This document shows positions 12,406 through 17,622 of a DNA stretch of 20,326 nucleotides, one piece after another. The notes below the pieces were generated by a model. That model was given only the letters and a program-made list of their open reading frames with translations. It made no database searches and was not told the origin of the DNA. The stretch lies in IMG/VR virus record IMGVR_UViG_3300047550_005317, positions 1-20,326 of that record, one strand, 5' to 3'. The position numbers and the translations under genes are program-made. The stretch's first letter is position 1, and every line of letters starts with the position of its first letter. Source of the DNA: a virus.

Positions 12406-13434
12406 TTATTTTAGCGCTTGCCATACGGCATCAAAATCAGAACGCTCGATCCATTTTAGGTAGTGCCGGTAGTGGACATCGAGGCTGTGGCCCATCCACC
12501 GGGCCGCAATGGCAGGACTGATGCCAAGCCGCGCAGAACGCACCGCATAGCCATCTCTGAGCGCATACGGGGAGAAATCTATCTTGTTGCGGTAGAAGGC
12601 GTTACAGACGGCCCTGCCGTTGTCGCTGTTGATGTTTGATTTTAGTTGGGGTGGATTGAAATTTTCCAACTTGAACCGCTCGGGCCAGTCGGGATGCAGG
12701 GGATACACCAGCCTGTCCTTGGTTTTGGTGTCTCGTAGCACGCTAATGATCGGGAACTGCTCTAAATCCAACTTGACGATCTCATGGTTTCTCAGTCCAT
12801 AGGCGGCCATCATGCCAAAGGCCCATTTCCAGCGGCCCTCTGGTAATCGTTCCCAGGTTTCTAATATCTCCTGGTCGGAGGGAATCCGTCTGTCCCCTGG
12901 GCTGTATTCGCCTTTCAGTGCTTTCCAATCCGCTGGCAGTTCTAGTTCTGCAAATTTGGCCAGCCGGGAGTAGGCGTTATGGTTCCTTTCTCTGGATCTT
13001 GTATGGGCTTCTGTCCTCAGCAATACCCGTTTAAGCACCTCCACCGTCAGCGGTTCATCCGGTGGTAACTGCCGGAAAGCTATCCCGTAATCGTTATAAA
13101 AGCATTTCTCCCGGTTAGGAGTCCTCTGTTTGGCCTGCCAGTGAGCTTCCTCCATTTCGTTGCACCATTGCTCAATCGTCTTTTGGGAAGCCTGGCCCTT
13201 GTTCTCTAATCCATCCCAGGTGAAGCGTTCCAGCAATATATCCGCTTCCAATGCCTGGGCCTTGGCTAATGCCAATTTAAGGCCCTGTTCTGTCGCAGGG
13301 CATCCCGTGGCAATATCAGTCTGCTTCTGGCCCTGGCCATTCCGATTGGGTAAAGTGGCCCTGAGGTATAGCCTATTTCCTTTCTGTCGAATCTTTACTC
13401 GGCTTAGTTTGCCATTGGCCTGGTCAATGTTCAC
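12406..13434 (-). CDS. int: Tyrosine recombinase (phage integrase)
   Basis: A 342-aa integrase that should join the phage into a host tRNA-Thr gene at the core next door. The C-terminal catalytic half shows R215 (GLRNHEI), a lysine around 237-239, R293 in PYALRDGYAVRS, H316 (WMGHS) and the nucleophile, probably Y325, nine residues after the His (Y322 is the alternative). The first His of the usual HxxR box is Y290, and the residue after R293 is Asp where many integrases have His. The N-terminal part (11-90) looks like an arm-binding domain and 85-170 like the core-binding helices. The start is GTG 13434, overlapping the stop of the upstream repressor as GTGA, so integrase translation is coupled to repressor translation. 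Confidence 0.92.
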   Translation of the reverse strand: MNIDQANGKLSRVKIRQKGNRLYLRATLPNRNGQGQKQTDIATGCPATEQGLKLALAKAQALEADILLERFTWDGLENKGQASQKTIEQWCNEMEEAHWQAKQRTPNREKCFYNDYGIAFRQLPPDEPLTVEVLKRVLLRTEAHTRSRERNHNAYSRLAKFAELELPADWKALKGEYSPGDRRIPSDQEILETWERLPEGRWKWAFGMMAAYGLRNHEIVKLDLEQFPIISVLRDTKTKDRLVYPLHPDWPERFKLENFNPPQLKSNINSDNGRAVCNAFYRNKIDFSPYALRDGYAVRSARLGISPAIAARWMGHSLDVHYRHYLKWIERSDFDAVWQALK

Positions 13435-13781
13435 GCAACAATCGCTTCATCGATTAACATCCGGGCCAGTCTTAATTTTTCTGCTGTAGGTAGTTTTTTT
13501 AATCTCTCAATCTCTCCATCGGCTGACAATGCGGCTGGCCTGTCAGCTTTGCGGCCGGTGCCATTGCTCTCGTCATCACTCAACTGGGACAGCAGATCAT
13601 CTAGCCCTACTCCCATGTAATCAGCCATTTTCTGCATGGCCGTAGTGCCAGGAATTACGCCTTCATCCCTCATGTAGCACCGCATATTTTGAGCCTTGAT
13701 GCCCATCTCCTGGGCCAAAGCGGCGGCGGTTTTGCCGTTGGCGATTGATTTTAAAAGTTTTGCTAATTTTGCTGTGTTCAT
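13431..13781 (-). CDS. HTH repressor-like protein B, paralogue of A
   Basis: A 116-aa protein with an N-terminal helix-turn-helix (about 8-65: KLAKLLKSIANGKTAAALAQ, MGIKAQNMRCYM, YMGVGLDDLLSQL) and a C-terminal helix (EKLRLARMLIDEA). It matches the upstream gene in order and spacing: MGI.AQ, YMG..LD.L and a closing Leu/Ala-rich helix. The pair therefore arose by duplication. A linker (about 72-88) separates the two parts. There is no peptidase-type C-terminal domain, so LexA-like self-cleavage is unlikely. It starts two bases after the upstream stop and ends overlapping the integrase start. The second recognition helix (QNMRCYMRDE) differs from that of A (QSVRNYISRP), so the target site may differ. 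Confidence 0.75.
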   Translation of the reverse strand: MNTAKLAKLLKSIANGKTAAALAQEMGIKAQNMRCYMRDEGVIPGTTAMQKMADYMGVGLDDLLSQLSDDESNGTGRKADRPAALSADGEIERLKKLPTAEKLRLARMLIDEAIVA

Positions 13782-13783
13782 GG

Positions 13784-14137
13784 CTAAACGTTATAGGCGG
13801 CACTGGCTTCTGCTAGCAGTCTGGCGCATAGATCAATGCGGCTTTTGGCATTAAGTCCTTTGGTTACGGCATAGGCATCATCAACCGTCACCACGGAGAT
13901 CCTGTTTTTGCTTGGCTTGGTTTTGATTTCTACGCCGATGCGAAAAGCCAGCTCATCTAAGGTAATTCCCATGTAATTAGCTATCTGGGCAAGCTTATCC
14001 AATCCGGGTTTACTACCAGGACGAGAGATGTAATTCCTAACAGACTGAGCAGGTATTCCCATTTTTTCAGCCAAATCCTCTGCTGAGCCATCGCCCATCA
14101 GTTCCTTAAGTAGATCAGAAAGCTTGTAAACGTCCAT
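13784..14137 (-). CDS. HTH repressor-like protein A (lysogeny side of switch)
   Basis: A 117-aa protein with an XRE/phage-type HTH at about 5-66 (KLSDLLKELMGDGSAEDLAE, MGIPAQSVRNYI, NYMGITLDELAFRI) and a C-terminal helix (SRIDLCARLLAEAS), perhaps for dimerisation. It faces the Cro-like gene across a 154-bp region with promoters in both directions, the usual place of a CI-type repressor. AAAGGAGC stands 8-9 bp before ATG 14137. It has its own promoter (14202-14231) and heads an operon with its paralogue and the integrase. The transcript leader contains ten consecutive G (14172-14181). Confidence 0.75.
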   Translation of the reverse strand: MDVYKLSDLLKELMGDGSAEDLAEKMGIPAQSVRNYISRPGSKPGLDKLAQIANYMGITLDELAFRIGVEIKTKPSKNRISVVTVDDAYAVTKGLNAKSRIDLCARLLAEASAAYNV

Positions 14138-14171
14138 ATCAAAATAGCTCCTTTATTGGGTTTATGGTTTA

Positions 14172-14181
14172 CCCCCCCCCC
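14172..14181 (-). repeat. Homopolymer run of ten G in repressor leader
   Basis: Ten C on the plus strand, hence ten G in the RNA, between the predicted transcription start (about 14195) and the ribosome binding site of repressor A. Runs of this length slip readily in replication and sequencing. Confidence 0.9.
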
Positions 14182-14201
14182 TATGGGCTTTGCTTATTGC
14201 T

Positions 14202-14231
14202 GTTATATCCAAACATTAACAAATTTTGCAA
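14202..14231 (-). promoter_or_regulatory. Repressor promoter (minus strand)
   Basis: On the minus strand, TTGCAA (14226-14231), 18 bp, TATAAC (14202-14207). A start near 14195 gives a leader of about 58 nt. The -35 is 7 bp from the -35 of the opposite promoter, so repressor bound between them could control both. Confidence 0.6.
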
Positions 14232-14237
14232 GTAGTA

Positions 14238-14266
14238 TTGCATATTTTTTGCCACCGCAATATAAT
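14238..14266 (+). promoter_or_regulatory. Early promoter (plus strand)
   Basis: TTGCAT (14238-14243), 17 bp, perfect TATAAT (14261-14266). The spacer and -10 are enclosed by TATTGC (14236-14241) / GCAATA (14257-14262). Transcription would start near 14271-14274. Confidence 0.75.
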
Positions 14267-14289
14267 TTGGATGCAACCAAATTTTTTGG
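14264..14289. promoter_or_regulatory. Overlapping palindromes, candidate operator of the switch
   Basis: AATTTGG (14264-14270), 6 bp, CCAAATT (14277-14283) is a perfect 7-bp inverted repeat over the -10 and start point of the early promoter. CCAAA (14277-14281) also pairs with TTTGG (14285-14289). Three half sites on one face suit a cooperative repressor. Confidence 0.6.
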
Positions 14290-14291
14290 AT

Positions 14292-14525
14292 ATGCCAAAA
14301 CGAATCCAGCTAAAGCACCTCAAGTACGAGGCAATCAACGAAGGGACTGGCTTTGACATTGCTTATTTGAGCCGGATATTCAACGGCTCTCAGCGCATTA
14401 GCGAGGCGACGATAGAGCGCTTTGCCAATCTGCTGGGATGCTCACGGGTGGAGGCTTACCGGCAAATCGAGGAAGTCCGAAAAATCAAGCAAACCAGGAA
14501 AAGCCGTTATGAGACGACTTCGTGA
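14292..14525 (+). CDS. Cro-like HTH regulator
   Basis: A 77-aa protein with an HTH at about 20-57: GFDIAYLSRIFNGSQRIS is the recognition part, then ATIERFANLLGCSRVEAYRQ. Its C-terminal tail is basic (RKIKQTRKSR). It is the first gene of the rightward early operon, divergent from the repressor, and by position should be the Cro counterpart. ATG 14292 gives an 18-20 nt leader but a poor ribosome site. ATG 14271, which adds seven residues (84 aa), falls at the predicted first transcribed base and would make the message leaderless. Both starts lie in or near the operator palindromes, so repressor binding would silence the whole operon. Confidence 0.8.
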   Translation: MPKRIQLKHLKYEAINEGTGFDIAYLSRIFNGSQRISEATIERFANLLGCSRVEAYRQIEEVRKIKQTRKSRYETTS

Positions 14526-14730
14526 ACAAATGGCCCTGCGCCTTACCCCAGGGGAACGCCAGGACATTGAGCTAGCCGCTTTTATCTGCGGCGTTCCACC
14601 ATCCCGGTTCATTCGGGAATCGGCCAGCCTTCTGGCCAAGCAAGCAATCCTAGAACACCAAAAGGAGACAAATGCTCGTTACTCAAATCAAACTGCTTCC
14701 AACTCTGCCACCTCTGCCCTCGGAGGATGA
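14509..14730 (+). CDS. Ribbon-helix-helix-like small protein
   Basis: A 73-aa protein starting inside the end of the Cro-like gene (17-bp overlap). The pattern MALRLTPGERQDIELAA (8-24), then CGVPPSRFIRESASLLAKQA (27-46), is the strand-helix-helix layout of RHH proteins of the DUF1778/MobC type. In that fold the first strand contacts DNA and dimers bind repeats. It could be an early regulator or an antitoxin-like protein; no toxin partner is visible beside it. The last 20 residues are Ser/Ala/Asn-rich and probably disordered. ATG 14509 lacks a clear ribosome site, so translational coupling is likely. Confidence 0.65.
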   Translation: MRRLREQMALRLTPGERQDIELAAFICGVPPSRFIRESASLLAKQAILEHQKETNARYSNQTASNSATSALGG

Positions 14731-14809
14731 GCTAGACAAAGCCTTTCACCGGCTTAAAGTCTCTGTAATCAAAGTTCGTAGTCGTCTCCGGGAGGTGGCT
14801 CATGGTTAA
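14672..14809 (+). CDS. Small hypothetical protein, 45 aa
   Basis: A 45-codon frame with AAGGAG four bases before ATG 14672 and overlaps with both neighbours (59 bp with the RHH-like gene, 8 bp with the next). The N-terminus is Leu/Pro-rich (KLLPTLPPLPSEDE) and the C-terminus is a basic helix (FHRLKVSVIKVRSRLRE). No family recognised. Strong ribosome site and operon position argue that it is translated. Confidence 0.6.
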   Translation: MLVTQIKLLPTLPPLPSEDELDKAFHRLKVSVIKVRSRLREVAHG

Positions 14810-14999
14810 AAAGGCCCTGCAACTCCAGATCGGAGATTTGGTTTACGACTATGCCGATCACTGGGTAATGGATGGCTTCACCTACGACGGATTTGGCATA
14901 TGGCTATCCCATCGGGACGGTAAGCGACGGCCCAGGGTAATCCCGTTAGAGTCCGAGGCAACCTTCTCTGTGTACGCCAGGGAGGCCCTTGATGGTTGA
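14802..14999 (+). CDS. Hypothetical protein, 65 aa
   Basis: No family recognised. A small, probably beta-rich protein (LQIGDLVYDYADHWVMDG, GFGIWLSHRDGK, RVIPLESEATFSV) resembling short barrel-like folds. The start follows GGAGGTGG in the end of the previous gene and overlaps its stop by 8 bp. Its stop overlaps the next small frame by 8 bp. It is in the middle of the early operon; a role in host takeover or DNA metabolism is only a guess from position. Confidence 0.65.
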   Translation: MVKKALQLQIGDLVYDYADHWVMDGFTYDGFGIWLSHRDGKRRPRVIPLESEATFSVYAREALDG

Positions 15000-15090
15000 G
15001 CGTTCTATCTGTGTGCTGGTGCCGACCATTGTGCTCAGCCTGCCGCTGATGATGGCTGTTTTGATTTTGATGTTTTCCCAAGGAGGTTAA
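14992..15090 (+). CDS. Predicted single-pass membrane peptide, 32 aa
   Basis: A 32-codon frame, ATG 14992 to TAA 15088-15090. Residues 6-28 are almost wholly hydrophobic (ICVLVPTIVLSLPLMMAVLI), giving one membrane helix after a short charged N-terminus (MVERS). Its last codons contain the AGGAGG that serves the next gene, so it may also be a coupling peptide. GGAGG precedes its start by about 8 bases. If made, it could be a holin-like or superinfection peptide, though position in the early operon argues against lysis. Confidence 0.5.
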   Translation: MVERSICVLVPTIVLSLPLMMAVLILMFSQGG

Positions 15091-15092
15091 GC

Positions 15093-15926
15093 GTGTCTGT
15101 AGGACAAAGCCAAGACAGAACTTATGGCAAGCATAAGCTACTGAACAAGATAACCGGGCGATTGGTAGGTGCATTTTCAACAAACCGAATCCGCTTCCTT
15201 AAGCCCCCGTTCATATTTATTGATTTGTGTGCAGGGGATGGAACGCCTAGCTACTACAGCAACTATTCCAGCCCGCAGATTCTAAAGAAGCATTGCGACT
15301 TCATGGAGCAGAAGGTAGGCCCAGACAGCTCGATTCTGATCCTGGTAGAAAAAGACCGGGCCACCTTCGACAAACTGCAAAAGGCATACCCAGCCACAAA
15401 AAACACTTATTTGATTCATGGTGACAGCAAAGATCCTTCTGTGATCGCTCAGATTGCAGAAATTATTAAAGCGCGGGCAAATCCTAACTCTCCATGCTTT
15501 GTCCACAACGATCCCAACAAGGTTAAGGATTGGGCTATCACCCAAGAATTGCTTCAAGTATTGCCTCGTTATACCACCAGCCTAACGACCATGGGGTGCA
15601 ACGTGGGGGGATTGAAACGGCTAGACCTGGAATCCCGAGGGAGTTGGTTTGACTATGTAAGGGTCTTGGTTCAGTCGGTGCAATCTATCAAGTGCCACGA
15701 TGCTTATCTGGCTTCATTGCGAAACGACAAAAGCCAATGGGCTTACCTGATCACTTGCCCTGCTAAGTGGGAAGAAGACATAGCCAGCGATGTGCAGAAG
15801 GCTTTCAAGGATTGGCCGCATGGCGTTGAAGGGGCATGGCTGTCGAGTCCAGTTCAATTCAATGCGCTGATTCGTATGTTGTTTCTGACCAAAAAAGAAT
15901 GGGAGGACGATCAGGATGTCGCATAG
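15093..15926 (+). CDS. tcmP: Three-Cys-motif partner protein (TcmP-like)
   Basis: A 277-aa protein starting at GTG 15093, six bases after a perfect AGGAGG. The N-terminal half has FIFIDLCAGDGTPSYY (residues 45-60), a class I methyltransferase-like glycine loop, followed by ILILVEKDRATFDKLQ, whose acidic strand end suits a nucleotide or SAM site. Next come CFVHNDPNKVKDW and SLTTMGCNVGGLKR. This matches the TcmP family, known mainly for lying next to the Gp37/Gp68 (DUF5131) three-Cys protein, exactly as here. Its biochemical function is not established to my knowledge. The stop overlaps the next start by 11 bp, so the two proteins are probably made together and act as partners. Confidence 0.78.
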   Translation: MSVGQSQDRTYGKHKLLNKITGRLVGAFSTNRIRFLKPPFIFIDLCAGDGTPSYYSNYSSPQILKKHCDFMEQKVGPDSSILILVEKDRATFDKLQKAYPATKNTYLIHGDSKDPSVIAQIAEIIKARANPNSPCFVHNDPNKVKDWAITQELLQVLPRYTTSLTTMGCNVGGLKRLDLESRGSWFDYVRVLVQSVQSIKCHDAYLASLRNDKSQWAYLITCPAKWEEDIASDVQKAFKDWPHGVEGAWLSSPVQFNALIRMLFLTKKEWEDDQDVA

Positions 15927-17622
15927 TCAACGAATGAAAGACCTTCTTGAAAAGGCAATTGAGCTTTATGGATTGGATGGAGTTCATCCGGCCGCTGAAA
16001 TAATGCCTTTCATGGGAGAGGACGAGTTTAATGGCTTGGTTGAAGATGCTGAAAAGAACGGTTTTCAAAACGCTGTCAAGGTTACAAAAGACCGGCTTTT
16101 GATTGATGGGCGCAACCGCATCTGTGCATCAATTGTCTTAGAAAAAGATGTCCGAATCGAAGAGTTCACACCGTCTGATCCGATTCAGTATGTGCTCTCT
16201 GAAAACCTGGAGCGCCGTCACCTAAGTTCACAGCAAAAAGCCGCGATTGCCATCGAAGCCGAGGATCTTTATCAACTGTTAGCCGAGCAGGCTAAACAGG
16301 CTCAGGGTACACGGGCAGACCTTTTAGTACAAGATGACGCAAACTTTAGTGAAAAAATTCACGAAAGTTCAAAACCGGAACCAAAACCCCAGGAACGTCG
16401 AACTGACACCAAACTAGCCAAGGCTTTTGGTACAAATCAGAATTATGTAGCCAAAGCCAAAAAGGTTAAAGACCATGCCCCGGAACTACTGCCAGAGGTA
16501 GCCGCTGGAAACGTGGACTTGAACGAAGCCGCTAAGGTGGCCGCCCAACGCAAGAAAGAAACCACTGGGCAATTGCAGGAAGTTGGGAGCAAAATCTCAA
16601 CCGGACTACAGCCCGATGTTAATGACTTTACCGCCGCCAAGGTTGATGGGAAGGTGACGATTATCCCAAAGCTTGCCTTGGAGCCAACGGCCGGCCCATC
16701 AAGCGAATCAGCCTTGCCTCCTGAGCCTGAATCTAACCCGATTGAAACCATCAATCAAAACGGTTACACGATTCACATTTGGCACAACAAACCCCAAAGC
16801 CCGCCATCGTTCAACACGGCTAATGAATCCATCGATTGGGCCTGGTCAACCTGGAATCCTGTTACTGGATGCCTTCATGGTTGCAATTATTGCTATGCAG
16901 AACGCATTGCCACCAATGAACGGATGGCCAAGGTTTACCCCATGGGATTTGAGCCGGTATTTCATCCCTACCGCCTTGATGCGCCCAAGAATGCCCATCA
17001 GTTTACTGAGCAGGAAATCATCAAGAAAGCTCAAGAACGCCGCCTTGATTTAGAGCAGGCCAAGCTATGGGCCAAGAATGTTTTTGTCTGCTCAATGGCG
17101 GATCTGTTTGGGAAATGGGTTCCCGATGACTGGATTATGCGAGTTTTTGACTCGGTGATTAAGTATGACCAATGGAACTATCTATTCCTGACCAAATATC
17201 CCCAACGCTTGCAGGAAATTGGAGAGAAGTTGGGCGGTAGTTTCCCTGATAACTGTTGGGTGGGGACAACGGTTGATGAACAGAAGCGGGTTCGCATTGC
17301 CCAAGAAGCTTTTGCCAACATCAAGGCCCCTGTTAAATGGCTATCTCTAGAGCCATTGCTGACAAACCTGGAATTTACCGATTTGGGGATGTTTGATCTA
17401 GTTGCAATAGGAGCCGAAACAGATGGGAGTCCATACTGCAACTCATGTGGACAAGTAGACCCTAAACGAATCAAATTTACTGCGCCTTGGGAGTGGGTCG
17501 AAAACATTCTCTGGCAAGCTCGAAAATCTGGCACTGCTTTTTACTTAAAAGAAAACCTGAAGTGCCGGCCTAAAGAACTGCCTTTTGTTAAATCCGTTGA
17601 AGTGGATGACGAGGAATGGTGA
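15916..17622 (+). CDS. ParB-domain / three-Cys (Gp37/Gp68, DUF5131) fusion protein
   Basis: A 568-aa fusion. Residues 20-120 are a ParB/Srx-type domain (LLIDGRNRICAS, 61-72; ENLERRHLSS, 97-106), followed by an HTH-like segment (TKLAKAFGTNQNYVAKAKKV, 165-184). Residues 215-300 form a variable linker. From about 305 the Gp37/Gp68 domain begins: DWAWSTWNPVTGC, then C319-x3-C323-x2-C326, the spacing of radical-SAM iron-sulfur sites. It continues with SMADLFGKWVPDDW (393-406), NYLFLTKYPQRL (421-432) and WLSLEPLL (475-482). A second pair, C508/C511, may bind metal. Thus DNA targeting (ParB/HTH) is joined to a possible radical enzyme. It overlaps TcmP upstream and the helicase-methylase downstream by 7 bp. 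Substrate and reaction are unknown. Confidence 0.82.
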   Translation: MSHSQRMKDLLEKAIELYGLDGVHPAAEIMPFMGEDEFNGLVEDAEKNGFQNAVKVTKDRLLIDGRNRICASIVLEKDVRIEEFTPSDPIQYVLSENLERRHLSSQQKAAIAIEAEDLYQLLAEQAKQAQGTRADLLVQDDANFSEKIHESSKPEPKPQERRTDTKLAKAFGTNQNYVAKAKKVKDHAPELLPEVAAGNVDLNEAAKVAAQRKKETTGQLQEVGSKISTGLQPDVNDFTAAKVDGKVTIIPKLALEPTAGPSSESALPPEPESNPIETINQNGYTIHIWHNKPQSPPSFNTANESIDWAWSTWNPVTGCLHGCNYCYAERIATNERMAKVYPMGFEPVFHPYRLDAPKNAHQFTEQEIIKKAQERRLDLEQAKLWAKNVFVCSMADLFGKWVPDDWIMRVFDSVIKYDQWNYLFLTKYPQRLQEIGEKLGGSFPDNCWVGTTVDEQKRVRIAQEAFANIKAPVKWLSLEPLLTNLEFTDLGMFDLVAIGAETDGSPYCNSCGQVDPKRIKFTAPWEWVENILWQARKSGTAFYLKENLKCRPKELPFVKSVEVDDEEW

